Part shown: positions 35,180-43,401 of the stretch, piece after piece
Layout: each line of letters opens with the position of its first letter
How positions within the stretch are numbered: the first letter of the stretch is position 1
Notes under the pieces: generated by a model
Databases searched by the model: none
Told to the model about the DNA's origin: nothing
Seen by the model: only the letters and a program-made list of their open reading frames with translations
Translations under genes and position numbers: made by a program
Assembly: GCF_001654495.1 (NCBI RefSeq)
Contig: NZ_CP015849.1
Coordinates: forward strand, 992,001-1,056,000
Source: Streptomyces sp. SAT1
Lineage (GTDB): Bacteria; Actinomycetota; Actinomycetes; Streptomycetales; Streptomycetaceae
Length of the DNA stretch: 64,000 nucleotides
Reading direction: 5' to 3'

Positions 35180-35707
35180 CTACGACCGCTGGCGGGGCGG
35201 TCCGCCCGGGTCCTCACCCGGTCCGGCCGGGCCGCCCTCGCCCAACCGCAGCTCCAGGTGGTGGATGGCCGCGCGGACGCCGTCGCCGTAGCTGTCCTCG
35301 GCGAGGGAGGCGGCGGTGCCGCGGGCGCGGCGCAGATGGCTGCGGGCGGCCTCGCTGCGGCCGAGCTTCACATAGTCGGCGGCCAGGTTCAGGTGCAGGC
35401 ACGGATACAGGGCCCGGACCGCTGGCGCGCCCTCGTGCCCCGGGCGCCGCTCGCCCGTGAGTTCCTCGGCGGCGGACAGCGCCCTGAGGTCCCAGGCCAG
35501 TTCGTCCGAGGGGTCGTCCTGGGTGTCGGCCAGGTAGTGCGCCAGGGTGCAGCGGTGCAGCGGGTCGCCGTCCTCGCCCAGCTCGTGCCAGAGCGCGAGG
35601 AAGCGCACGCGGGCCTCCTCGCGGTCACCGGCGTGGTGCAGGATGACGCTCTGACCGATCCGCGTCAGCACGGCGTCGCCCGCCGTCTGCTCCTGCCGCT
35701 CCGTCAC
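35180..35707 (-). CDS. TPR-like helical protein, function unknown
   Basis: 175 residues from a GTG at 35707 with GGGGAGG six bases before, a strong ribosome site that decides the start. All-helical repeats with tetratricopeptide spacing (HHAGDREEARVRFLALWHELGED, LAADYVKLGRSEAARSHLRRARG) suggest a small TPR protein. No catalytic motif. It stands alone between the lipoprotein gene (convergent) and ung. Confidence 0.75.
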   Translation of the reverse strand: MTERQEQTAGDAVLTRIGQSVILHHAGDREEARVRFLALWHELGEDGDPLHRCTLAHYLADTQDDPSDELAWDLRALSAAEELTGERRPGHEGAPAVRALYPCLHLNLAADYVKLGRSEAARSHLRRARGTAASLAEDSYGDGVRAAIHHLELRLGEGGPAGPGEDPGGPPRQRS

Positions 35708-35898
35708 GGCGCCTCCCCTGCCAGCCTTGTGCCCGACCCGACTCCCCCGACGCTAACCGCACCCACCGGCAATCCGGCTCAGGCAGCCCCGGACGGGACA
35801 CGACACAGGACGCACGGCGCCGTGACGACGGGCCGGCCGGCAGGTGGCGCGCCCCTGACCGCCGCGCCACCCGGTCCCCCGGCTCCCGGCCTTCCGGC

Positions 35899-36582
35899 TC
35901 AGCCCAGGTTCGGGATCTGCCAGTCGATCGGCTGGTGTCCCTGCGCCGCGACGGCCTCGTTGATCTGGGTGAACGGACGGGAGCCGAAGAACTTCTTCGC
36001 GGACAGCGGCGAGGGGTGCGCCCCCTTGACCACCACGTGCCGGGTCTCGTCGATCAGGGGCAGCTTCTTCTGCGCGTAGTTGCCCCAGAGCACGAAGACG
36101 GCCGGGTCGGGACGGTCGGCCACCGCGCGGATCACCGCGTCGGTGAACTTCTCCCAGCCGCGCCCCTTGTGGGAGTTGGCCTCGCCGGAGCGGACCGTGA
36201 GCACCGCGTTCAGCAGCAGCACGCCCTGCCGGGCCCACGGCATCAGATAGCCGTTGTCCGGGATCTCGGTGCCCAGCTCCTCGCGCATCTCCTTGTAGAT
36301 GTTCCGCAGCGACGGCGGGACCTTGACGCCGGGGCGCACCGAGAAGCACAGGCCGTGGCCCTGCCCCTCGCCGTGGTACGGGTCCTGGCCGAGGACGAGG
36401 ACCTTCACCTGGTCGTAGGGCGTGGCGTCCAGCGCGGCGAAGACCTCCTCGCGCGGCGGATACACGGGACCCTTCGCCCGCTCCTCCTCGACGAACTCGG
36501 TCAGCTCCTTGAAGTAGGGCTGCTGCAGCTCGTCACCCAGAACCCCGCGCCAGGACTCGGGCAGCATGGCGATGTCGGTCAC
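35899..36582 (-). CDS. ung: Uracil-DNA glycosylase
   Basis: 227 residues from a GTG at 36582, chosen because GAGGA lies seven bases upstream and the frame before it is not conserved-looking. Family-1 motifs: VLVLGQDPYHGEGQGHGL (catalytic Asp in GQDPYH), VLLLNAVLTVR, FVLWGNYAQKK and GAHPSPLSAKKFFG (HPSPLS). It removes uracil from DNA in base excision repair. The 191 bases downstream to the TPR gene show no feature. Confidence 0.97.
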   Translation of the reverse strand: MTDIAMLPESWRGVLGDELQQPYFKELTEFVEEERAKGPVYPPREEVFAALDATPYDQVKVLVLGQDPYHGEGQGHGLCFSVRPGVKVPPSLRNIYKEMREELGTEIPDNGYLMPWARQGVLLLNAVLTVRSGEANSHKGRGWEKFTDAVIRAVADRPDPAVFVLWGNYAQKKLPLIDETRHVVVKGAHPSPLSAKKFFGSRPFTQINEAVAAQGHQPIDWQIPNLG

Positions 36583-36703
36583 GTCAACGTCCTCACGATC
36601 TATGGTCACTTCCTGCCCACAGAACCTACAGGCGCCCACTGACAACGCCGCACGGAGAGCCCGCCGGAGACCGACGCGGGACACCACCGGCACACCGGCC
36701 GCG

Positions 36704-36769
36704 TGCCTGTGCACCGGTGGCCTGTGTACCGGTGGTGCCTGTGTGTACCCGGTGGTGCCGGTGTGGGTG
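36704..36769. repeat. Degenerate CCTGTGxACCGGTGG repeats
   Basis: Units TGCCTGTGCACCGGTGG, CCTGTGTACCGGTGG, TGCCTGTGTGTACCCGGTGG and TGCCGGTGTGGGTG follow one another between ung and the SDR gene. The region lies downstream of the SDR stop side and upstream of ung. It looks like slippage-made intergenic sequence. Confidence 0.7.
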
Positions 36770-36781
36770 TCCCCGGCCGGA

Positions 36782-37549
36782 TCAGCCCACGCCCGCGTTG
36801 AGGAAGAGGCCGCCGTCGACGACGAGCGTCTGGCCGGTGACCCAGTCGGACTGCTCGGAGGTGAGGAACGCCGCCGCGCCGCCGATGTCGGTGGGCACGC
36901 CGAGCCGGCCGAGCGGGTACGCCGCGGCGGCCTCGTCCTCGCGGCCCTCGAACAGGGCCTGCGCGAACCGTGTCTTCACCACGCCCGGCGCGATGGCGTT
37001 GACCCGCACCTTCGGCGCGAACTCGTGCGCGAGCTGCTGGGTGAGGTTGATCATCGCGGCCTTGCTGATGCCGTACGCGCCGATGAACGGCGAGGGCGCG
37101 AGACCGGCGATCGAGGAGATGTTGACGATGGCGCCGCCGTTGTCCTTCTGCCAGGCGTGCCAGGTGCGCTGGGCGAAGCCGAGCGCGGAGATCACGTTGG
37201 TCTCGAAGACCTTGCGCGCCACGTTCAGGTCGAGGTCGGCGATCGGGCCGAAGACCGGGTTGGTGCCGGCGTTGTTGACCAGGTGGTCGACCCGTCCGAA
37301 CACCTCCATCACCCGGTCGACGGCCACCGCCTGGTGGGCCTCGTCGTGGGCCTTGCCCGCGACGCCGATGACCCGGTCGGAACCGAGCCGTTCGACGGCC
37401 TCCTTGAGCGCGTCCTCGTTGCGGCCGGTGATGCAGACCCGGTCGCCCCGGGCCACCAGTGCCTCGGCGACGCCGTAGCCGATGCCGCGGCTGGCGCCGG
37501 TGACGAGGGCGACCTTGCCCGACAGCGGGGGCAGTTCCTCGGAAGTCAT
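36782..37549 (-). CDS. SDR oxidoreductase, FabG-like (second of pair)
   Basis: 255 residues from the ATG at 37549. VTGASRGIGYGVAEAL, LVNNAGTNPVFGPI, NISSIAGLAPSP, YGISKAAMINLTQQL and NAIAPGVVKTRF give a complete short-chain dehydrogenase. It follows the other FabG-like gene by 13 bases, so they are one operon. It is only moderately similar to its neighbour, so the pair is not a recent duplication. A 3-oxoacyl-ACP reductase role is the family default; other 3-oxoacyl thioesters or steroid-type ketones are possible. Confidence 0.92.
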   Translation of the reverse strand: MTSEELPPLSGKVALVTGASRGIGYGVAEALVARGDRVCITGRNEDALKEAVERLGSDRVIGVAGKAHDEAHQAVAVDRVMEVFGRVDHLVNNAGTNPVFGPIADLDLNVARKVFETNVISALGFAQRTWHAWQKDNGGAIVNISSIAGLAPSPFIGAYGISKAAMINLTQQLAHEFAPKVRVNAIAPGVVKTRFAQALFEGREDEAAAAYPLGRLGVPTDIGGAAAFLTSEQSDWVTGQTLVVDGGLFLNAGVG

Positions 37550-37562
37550 GTGCGTGTGTCCC

Positions 37563-38324
37563 TCAGTTGAGCGGTCCGCCGGCGACATACAGGACCTGGC
37601 CGGAGACGAAACCTGCGGCGTCGCCCGTGAAGAAGGCGATGGCGTTGGCGATGTCCTCCGGCTCGCCGACGCGCTGCACCGGGATCTGGGTGGCGGCGGC
37701 GGCCTTGAAGTCCTCGAAGCCCATGCCGACGCGCTCGGCGGTGGCCTTGGTCATCTCGGTGGCGATGAAGCCGGGGGCCACCGAGTTGGCGGTGATGCCG
37801 AACTTGCCCAGCTCCTTGGCCAGGGTCTTGGTGAAGCCCTGGAGGCCCGCCTTGGCGGCCGCGTAGTTGGCCTGGCCGCGGTTGCCGAGCGCGGAGGACG
37901 AGGAGAGGTTGACGATCCGGCCGAAGCCCGCGTCCACCATGTGCTTCTGGACCGCGCGGGCCATCAGGAAGGAGCCGCGCAGATGCACGCTCAGGACGGT
38001 GTCCCAGTCGGAGGCGCTCATCTTGAACAGCAGGTTGTCCCGGAGCACGCCCGCGTTGTTGACGAGGATCGTCGGCGCGCCGAGCTCCTCGACGACGCGC
38101 GCGACCGCCGCCTCGACCTGCGCCTCGTCGGAGACGTCGGCGCCGATCGCGACGGCCCGGCCGCCGGCCGCGGTGATCGTCTCCACGGTGCCCTTGCAGG
38201 CGGCCTCGTCGAGGTCGATCACGGCGACGGCGCGGCCCTCGGCGGCCAGCCGTACGGCGGTGGCGGCACCGATGCCGCGTGCGGCTCCGGTGACGACGGC
38301 GACCCGCTGGTCAGTGGTGGACAT
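37563..38324 (-). CDS. fabG: SDR oxidoreductase, FabG-like (first of pair)
   Basis: 253 residues from the ATG at 38324. Motifs VTGAARGIGAATAVRL (residues 11-26), LVNNAGVLRDNLLFKM (the RDNLL of true FabG), NLSSSSALGNRGQANYAAAKAGL with the catalytic Ser and Tyr-x3-Lys, and NSVAPGFIATEMT. The features are closer to bona fide 3-oxoacyl-ACP reductase than those of its partner. An operator-like repeat sits 70 bases upstream of the start. Confidence 0.92.
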   Translation of the reverse strand: MSTTDQRVAVVTGAARGIGAATAVRLAAEGRAVAVIDLDEAACKGTVETITAAGGRAVAIGADVSDEAQVEAAVARVVEELGAPTILVNNAGVLRDNLLFKMSASDWDTVLSVHLRGSFLMARAVQKHMVDAGFGRIVNLSSSSALGNRGQANYAAAKAGLQGFTKTLAKELGKFGITANSVAPGFIATEMTKATAERVGMGFEDFKAAAATQIPVQRVGEPEDIANAIAFFTGDAAGFVSGQVLYVAGGPLN

Positions 38325-38393
38325 TGCTGCTTCTCCTCGCCCTTGAGAGAACCTGCCCGGACCGGGCCCGGAGCCCGGCCGGTGAATCCGGTC

Positions 38394-38410
38394 AGCGGTG
38401 AGCGACCGCT
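38394..38410. promoter_or_regulatory. Operator-like inverted repeat upstream of fabG pair
   Basis: AGCGGT-GAGCG-ACCGCT, perfect six-base arms, extended on the minus strand as TAAGCGGTCGCTCACCGCT. Placed 70 bases before the fabG start, where a TetR-type regulator of lipid genes would bind. No regulator gene is adjacent. Confidence 0.6.
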
Positions 38411-38484
38411 TAGTACCTCTGGTGGACGTGACGCTAGAAGCCCTGGCACCCGGTGTCAACGGCACGCCCGCCACGTGTGATCCA

Positions 38485-38931
38485 TTACCTCACCAGGAGG
38501 TCGAGCAACCGTTGCGCCTCCGCGGCCGGGTCGAGGGTGAGTCCGGTGTGCACGGGACCCGGCTGGACGATCGTGGAACGCGGCGCGACCAGCCAGCGGA
38601 AGCGCCGGCCGGCGTCGTCCCCGGCCGCCTGCCCGGCCGCCGCACCGCCCGCGCACACGCCCTCGACGGCGGCGAGCGCGGCCCGCACGCCCGCCACGTC
38701 GGCGTCCGGGTCGAGCGCCCGCAGCCGCGCCTCGTCGAGATGGGTGCGGGCGCCGACGTACGCCTTGGCCCGGCAGTAGACGAGCACTCCGGCGTTGAGG
38801 CACTCGCCGCGCTCGATCCGCGGGACGATCCGCAGCAGGGCGTACTCGAAGACGTCCCGGTCACTCGTCCGGCTGCCGATGATGTGGCGCTCGCCCGCCT
38901 GTCGGCCGCCGAGAATGTGGTGGTCGCTCAC
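38485..38931 (-). CDS. DUF3037 family protein
   Basis: 148 residues. The GTG start at 38931 overlaps the stop of the HipA-like gene (GTGA), so translation is coupled. Conserved DUF3037 features: FEYALLRIVPRIERGECLNAGVLVYCR (residues about 28-54), LRALDPDADV and FRWLVAPRSTIVQPGPVHTGL. The N-terminal 20 residues are variable. The stop is TAA, rare in this genome. DUF3037 has no proven activity but is often next to a HipA-like kinase, so the two likely work as one unit. Confidence 0.9.
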   Translation of the reverse strand: MSDHHILGGRQAGERHIIGSRTSDRDVFEYALLRIVPRIERGECLNAGVLVYCRAKAYVGARTHLDEARLRALDPDADVAGVRAALAAVEGVCAGGAAAGQAAGDDAGRRFRWLVAPRSTIVQPGPVHTGLTLDPAAEAQRLLDLLVR

Positions 38932-39755
38932 TTGGTCCCCCCGTTGTCTTCGGAATCCTGGACGCCCTGGCTGCCCCGGGTTCCCTGGACACCCTGACCG
39001 CCCTGGATTCCCTGGATGCGTTCGTGGATCACCGCGGCCCGCGCGAGCAGCGGCCGGGCGTAGGCGCGGCGCAGTTCGCCGGGGGTGGCGAAGCCGGGCT
39101 CGTCCGTCAGCCAGGCGTCCGGGATCTCGGCGGTCACCTCGGCGAGCAGGTCCTCGGTGATTCGCGGTGCCAGATCCGCGGCGGCGGCCGCGACATCCGG
39201 GGCGAAGCGCGCGAGGGCGTGGTCGGAGGCGTCGTACGGACGGGCCGCGGACGCCTCGGCGCCCGGCCAGTTGTGCTGCCAGATCATGGTGGCGCCGTGG
39301 TCGATCAGCCACAGCGCGCCGCGCCATCTGAGCAGGTTCGGGTTGCGCCAGGAGCGGTCCACGTTGTTCACCAGCGCGTCGAACCAGACGATCCGCCCGG
39401 CCTCCGCGGCGTCCACCGGGAAGGCCAGCGGGTCGAAGCCGAGGGCACCGGAGAGGAAGTCCATCCCGAGGTTGCCCCCGCCGCTGGAGCGCAGCAGCTC
39501 CTGGACCCGCTCGTCGGGTTCGCCGAGACCGAGCACCGGATCCAGGCCGACGACCGCGAGGGACGGCACACGGAACCCCAGCCTCCGGGCCAGTTCACCG
39601 CAGACGACCTCGGCGACGAGCGTCTTGCGGCCCTGACCGGCGCCGCTGAACTTCAGGACGTACGTGCCGAGGTCGTCGGCCTCGACGAGCCCCGGCAGCG
39701 AACCGCCCTCACGGAGCGGTGTGATGAACCGGGTCGCGTTGACTTCCTTGAGCAT
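38928..39755 (-). CDS. HipA-like kinase-fold protein with collagen-like tail
   Basis: 275 residues. The HipA C-terminal kinase fold is supported by the catalytic loop IVWFDALVNNVDRSWRNPNLL (Asp, Asn and Arg as in HipA) near residues 122-142 and the metal-binding LIDHGATM near 150. The nucleotide lysine is probably in TYVLKFSGAGQGRKTL. It lacks the usual N-terminal HipA half and there is no HipB-type HTH gene nearby, so it is not a standard HipBA module. The last 30 residues have Gly at every third position (IQG, IQG, GQG, VQG, TRG, SQG), encoded by 9-base repeats. Coupled to DUF3037. Confidence 0.85.
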   Translation of the reverse strand: MLKEVNATRFITPLREGGSLPGLVEADDLGTYVLKFSGAGQGRKTLVAEVVCGELARRLGFRVPSLAVVGLDPVLGLGEPDERVQELLRSSGGGNLGMDFLSGALGFDPLAFPVDAAEAGRIVWFDALVNNVDRSWRNPNLLRWRGALWLIDHGATMIWQHNWPGAEASAARPYDASDHALARFAPDVAAAAADLAPRITEDLLAEVTAEIPDAWLTDEPGFATPGELRRAYARPLLARAAVIHERIQGIQGGQGVQGTRGSQGVQDSEDNGGTK

Positions 39756-39952
39756 CGCCCCAGGCTACTGGGGGCACGCATTCCTCCGGCCGCCCTGTGG
39801 ACAACGCGCGCGGACACCGGCGCGGCCGGGCGGGCGGACCGGTGGATGACGCCCGTCAACAGGAGCATGTGGGCCAACAGGAGCATGTGGGCGCCCCGGC
39901 GCCGCCGGGCGGGCGGACCGGTGTCCGCGCACCGGCCGGGCGGCCCGGCCCT

Positions 39953-40855
39953 TCAGCCGAGCTGGTCGCCCGCGGCGCGCAGGGCCTCCACCGCCGCCCG
40001 GATCGAGGGACGGCGGTCGGCGTCGGCCCGCCACACGGCGTAGACGTGCCGCCGCACCGCCTGCCGCACCGGAACGGCCCGCACCCCGGCCGGCAGCGGC
40101 CCCCGCCCCAGGCGCGGCGCCACGCACACCCCGAGGCCGGCCGCGACCAGCGCGAGCTGGGTGGCGTGCTCCTGGGCGCGGTGCGCCACACGGGGTTCCA
40201 CCCCCTTGGAGCGCAGGGTGTCGAGCAGCCACTCGTGGCAGAACTCGTCGTCGCCCCAGCTGATCCAGTCGTCGGCGGCGAAGTCCTCCAGCCCGGCGTC
40301 GGCGCGGTCCGCGTGCGGATGCGCGGCGGGCAGCGCCACATCCACGGGGTCGTCGAGGAGCGGCGCCCGGACGAGCCCCTCGGGGACGGGCAGCGGCTTG
40401 TTGTACCAGTCGAGGACCACGGCGAGGTCGGCGTCACCGCGCAGCACGGCCCGTACGGCGGGGGCGGGTTCCACCTCGGCGGTGGTGACACCGAGTGCCG
40501 GGTGCCGGGCGCGCAGATGGCACAGCGCCGCCGGGAACAGGCCGCGCGCACCCGTGGGGAACGCGGCCAGCCGCAGTTCGCCGACCACCTGCCCGCGCTG
40601 GGCCTCCAGATCGGACTGGGCCAGCTCCACCTGGGAGAGGATGCGCGCCGCGTGTTCGGCGAGCAGCCGCCCGGCGTCGGTGAGGCGTACGCCCCGGCCG
40701 TTCCTGGCCAGGAGCCGCTGGCCCACCTCGCGTTCCAGCTTCGCCAGCTGCTGCGAGACGGCCGAGGTCGTCACGTGCAGTCCGTCGGCCGCGCCGCTGA
40801 CCGAGCCGTGCCGGGCGAGGGCGTCGAGGGTCCGCAGGCGCTCCAAGTTCAACAT
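39953..40855 (-). CDS. LysR family transcriptional regulator
   Basis: 300 residues from an ATG at 40855 (MLNLERLRTLDALARHGSV). Winged helix at residues 1-60 with the recognition helix in TTSAVSQQLAKLEREVG; a periplasmic-binding-like effector domain follows (about 90-295). It is divergent from an EamA transporter, and the 73-base gap contains phased CTACGAG repeats. By family behaviour it should activate the transporter when its ligand is present and repress itself. Confidence 0.93.
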   Translation of the reverse strand: MLNLERLRTLDALARHGSVSGAADGLHVTTSAVSQQLAKLEREVGQRLLARNGRGVRLTDAGRLLAEHAARILSQVELAQSDLEAQRGQVVGELRLAAFPTGARGLFPAALCHLRARHPALGVTTAEVEPAPAVRAVLRGDADLAVVLDWYNKPLPVPEGLVRAPLLDDPVDVALPAAHPHADRADAGLEDFAADDWISWGDDEFCHEWLLDTLRSKGVEPRVAHRAQEHATQLALVAAGLGVCVAPRLGRGPLPAGVRAVPVRQAVRRHVYAVWRADADRRPSIRAAVEALRAAGDQLG

Positions 40856-40865
40856 GTAAGCGATA

Positions 40866-40927
40866 CTACGAGGTACAGCGCGCGAATTCTCGATTGTGCT
40901 ACGAGGTTGAGCGCGGCACGCTACGAG
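40866..40927. promoter_or_regulatory. Helically phased CTACGAG repeats between lysR and eamA genes
   Basis: CTACGAGGT at 40866-40874 and 40899-40907 (33-base period), each followed by two variable bases and AGCGCG, plus CTACGAG at 40921-40927 (22 bases on). All spacings are multiples of 11, putting the sites on one face of the helix, as LysR tetramers prefer. Confidence 0.75.
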
Positions 40928-40928
40928 C

Positions 40929-42044
40929 ATGACCACCGCGACCGCCGGCGCCTTGCCGTCCCCGCCGTCCCCTTCCCCGAGGGCCCGCCGCCCCGCGCAC
41001 TGGCGGGTCCGGTTCGCCTTCCTGGCGCTGGTCTGGGGCTTCAGCTTCCTGTTCATGAAGGTGGGCACGCGCAGCTTCGCGCCGTTCCAGGTGACGCTGG
41101 GGCGGCTGGTGTTCGGCACGGCGGTGCTGGCCGTGGCGATGGCGGTGAAGCGGGAGCGGCTGCCGCGCGGTGCGCGCACCTGGGGCCACCTGGCGGTCGC
41201 CGGGTTCTTCCTCAACGCGCTGCCGTTCTCGCTCTTCGCCTACTCGGAGCTGACCATCCCGTCCACGCTGGCGGGCATCTGCAACGCCACCTCGCCGCTG
41301 TGGGGCATGGTGCTCTCGCTGGTCGCCCTCTCCGAGGACCGCCCGACCCGGGTGCGGGTGGCGGGGCTGGGGCTCGGCTTCCTCGGGGTGCTCACGGTGC
41401 TCGGCGCCTGGCAGGGCTTCCACGGCCTGGACGCGGGCGGCACGGCGATGGCGCTGCTGGCCTCGCTGAGCTACCCGGTCGGCTGGATCTACGTCCGTCG
41501 CACGCTGGCCGGCGCCCCGGAGTCGCACCTGTCCCTGACCGGCGGGCAGTTGCTGCTGGCCACGGTGCAACTGGCCGTCGTCACGCCCCTGTTCACGGAC
41601 ATACCGGCCCAGGTGGATGTGCTGCCGCTGCTGGCGGTCGCCGCGCTGGGCGCGCTCGGCACCGGGTTCGCCATGCTCGTGCAGTACGGACTGGTCGCCG
41701 AGGTGGGACCCACCACGGCCCAGATGGTGACCTATTTCGTACCGATCATCGCGGCCACCGCCGGGGTCGCCGTCCTCGGCGAGGATCTGACCTGGTCGAC
41801 TCCGGTCGGCGCGGTGATCGTCCTGGCGGGCGCGGCCCTGACCCAGGCCAGGCCGCGCGGCAGGACGGAGCGGTCCGCACCCGAGGTCACGGCCGCGTCC
41901 ACGGCGACGCCCGCCGCGACGGCCACGGCCACGGCCACCGAAGGCCGGCGGTCCGAGGCGCCGTCCAAGCCGTCCGAGCCGTCCGGTCTGCCCGAGCCGT
42001 CCGAGCAGCCTTCCTGCCCCGTACCGGCGCCCGCTCAGACGTAG
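40929..42044 (+). CDS. EamA/DMT-type transporter
   Basis: 371 residues. Ten hydrophobic segments in two EamA repeats (about residues 35-165 and 180-305: FAFLALVWGFSFLFMKVG, ... VTYFVPIIAATAGVAVLGEDLTW). The final 65 residues are a hydrophilic Ala/Thr/Ser/Pro-rich tail with TATATATATE-like and PSEPS repeats, longer than usual. Drug/metabolite exporters of this class move amino acids, purines or drugs out of the cell. Divergent from the LysR gene; its stop overlaps the MocR stop by ten bases. Confidence 0.92.
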   Translation: MTTATAGALPSPPSPSPRARRPAHWRVRFAFLALVWGFSFLFMKVGTRSFAPFQVTLGRLVFGTAVLAVAMAVKRERLPRGARTWGHLAVAGFFLNALPFSLFAYSELTIPSTLAGICNATSPLWGMVLSLVALSEDRPTRVRVAGLGLGFLGVLTVLGAWQGFHGLDAGGTAMALLASLSYPVGWIYVRRTLAGAPESHLSLTGGQLLLATVQLAVVTPLFTDIPAQVDVLPLLAVAALGALGTGFAMLVQYGLVAEVGPTTAQMVTYFVPIIAATAGVAVLGEDLTWSTPVGAVIVLAGAALTQARPRGRTERSAPEVTAASTATPAATATATATEGRRSEAPSKPSEPSGLPEPSEQPSCPVPAPAQT

Positions 42045-43366
42045 CTGCGCGCCGCAGCCGGCTCCAGCGCCGCCGCCACCGCGTCCGCCAGCCGCTCCGT
42101 CTCGTCCCCGCGCAGCGTCGAGACGGTGATGCGGATGCCGGGAGGCTCGCTGAGCCGGTAGCGTGCGCCGGGGGCGACGGCCCAGCCCGCGTGCAGCAGC
42201 CGGGCGACGGCACCGGTCTCGTCCGGCACCGGCACCCACACGTTCATCCCGCTGCGCCCGCGCGCGGCCACCCCGCGCTCCGCCAGCGCGCCGATCAGCC
42301 GCTCGCGCCGCTCGTCGTACCGGGCCGCCACGGCGCCGCTTTCCGGCGCGCCGTCCGTCAGCAGCCGCAGCACGGCCCGCTGCACCAGCAGGCTCACCCA
42401 GCCGGGCCCGAGCCGCTGCCGTCCGCACACCCGGTCGACGGTCACCTCGTCACCGGTGAGCACGGCCAGGCGCAGATCGGGACCGTACGCCTTGGCGACC
42501 GAGCGGACGAAGGCCCAGTGCCGGGTGGTCCCGGCGAGCGGGTGCAGCGGGACGTCGACGATGCCGTGGCCGTGGTCGTCCTCGATCAGCAGGGTCTCCG
42601 GGTGTTCGGCCAGGACGGCACGCAGGGCACGCGCGCGCGTGGCGCTCAGCGCGGCGCCGGTCGGGTTCTGCGCCCGGTCGGTGACGATCAGGGCGCGCGC
42701 ACCGCCCGCCAGCGCTCGCCGCACGGCCTCGGGGCGCGGCCCCTCGTCGTCCACGCGGACCGGCACGGTCCGCAGCCCGAGCGCCGGCACCAGGTCGAGC
42801 GTGCGGCCCCAGCCCGGGTCCTCCACGGCGACGGTGTCCCCCTGCTTGAGATGGGCGGTGAGGACCCGTTCGACGCCGTCCAGCGAGCCGGTCACCACCG
42901 CGAGGGGCCCGTCCGGCACGCCCGCGGCGTCCAGTGCGGCACGGGCGGCGCGCGCCAGGCCCGGGTCCACGGCCAGGTCGCCGTAGAGCACGGGCGCGCG
43001 GTCGGCCTCGGCCGCCGCGGCGGCGAAGGCCGGTGCCAGCGGCGGCAGCAGGGCCGGGTCCGGATTGCCCGCGGACACGTCCCGCACGCCCTCGGGCACA
43101 TCCAGGCGGATGCGGTCGCGTCCGGTGGTGGCGGGCGCGGGCCGCACCCGGCTGCCGCGGCGCCCGGCCGTCTCGATGACCCCGCGCTCGCGCAGCACGC
43201 GGTACGCGGCGGCCACGGTGTTCGGATTGACGCCGAGCTGTGTCGCCAACTCCCGCATGGGAGGCAGCAGTTGCCCCGGCTCCAGCTCTCCCGAGCCCAC
43301 CGCCCGCTCGACGCTCGACGCGATGTCCGCTGCGCGACGGCCCTCGATCCGATATTCTCCTAGCAC
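42035..43366 (-). CDS. MocR-type regulator (GntR HTH plus aminotransferase fold)
   Basis: 443 residues from a GTG at 43366. The N-terminal GntR winged helix (about residues 10-75: LPPMRELATQLGVNPNTVAAAYRVLRERGVIET) is linked to a fold-type I aminotransferase domain (about 95-440) with the PLP lysine in FVRSVAKAYGPDLRLAVL (about residue 270) and the conserved Asp-Pro-x-Trp-x-Arg as EDPGWGRT. MocR proteins sense PLP or amino acid adducts. The divergent neighbour is a pyridoxamine-phosphate-oxidase-like protein with a palindrome between, so a vitamin B6 connection is a sound inference. Confidence 0.93.
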   Translation of the reverse strand: MLGEYRIEGRRAADIASSVERAVGSGELEPGQLLPPMRELATQLGVNPNTVAAAYRVLRERGVIETAGRRGSRVRPAPATTGRDRIRLDVPEGVRDVSAGNPDPALLPPLAPAFAAAAAEADRAPVLYGDLAVDPGLARAARAALDAAGVPDGPLAVVTGSLDGVERVLTAHLKQGDTVAVEDPGWGRTLDLVPALGLRTVPVRVDDEGPRPEAVRRALAGGARALIVTDRAQNPTGAALSATRARALRAVLAEHPETLLIEDDHGHGIVDVPLHPLAGTTRHWAFVRSVAKAYGPDLRLAVLTGDEVTVDRVCGRQRLGPGWVSLLVQRAVLRLLTDGAPESGAVAARYDERRERLIGALAERGVAARGRSGMNVWVPVPDETGAVARLLHAGWAVAPGARYRLSEPPGIRITVSTLRGDETERLADAVAAALEPAAARSYV

Positions 43367-43390
43367 AAAGCCAATTATGCACTAGTGCAA
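43359..43390. promoter_or_regulatory. Probable MocR operator
   Basis: A perfect 12-base palindrome TGCACTAGTGCA at 43378-43389 and, 22 bases to its left, CTAGCACAA at 43360-43368, which resembles CTAGTGCAA at 43382-43390. MocR regulators commonly bind two spaced half-repeats. The element covers both start regions. Confidence 0.7.
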
Positions 43391-43401
43391 TGGAGACCGC
43401 A

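Noticed and set aside
38930-39030. Collagen-like ORF on the plus strand
   Set aside because: It is the complement of the 9-base repeats that encode the kinase tail; the minus-strand frame belongs to a recognisable kinase.
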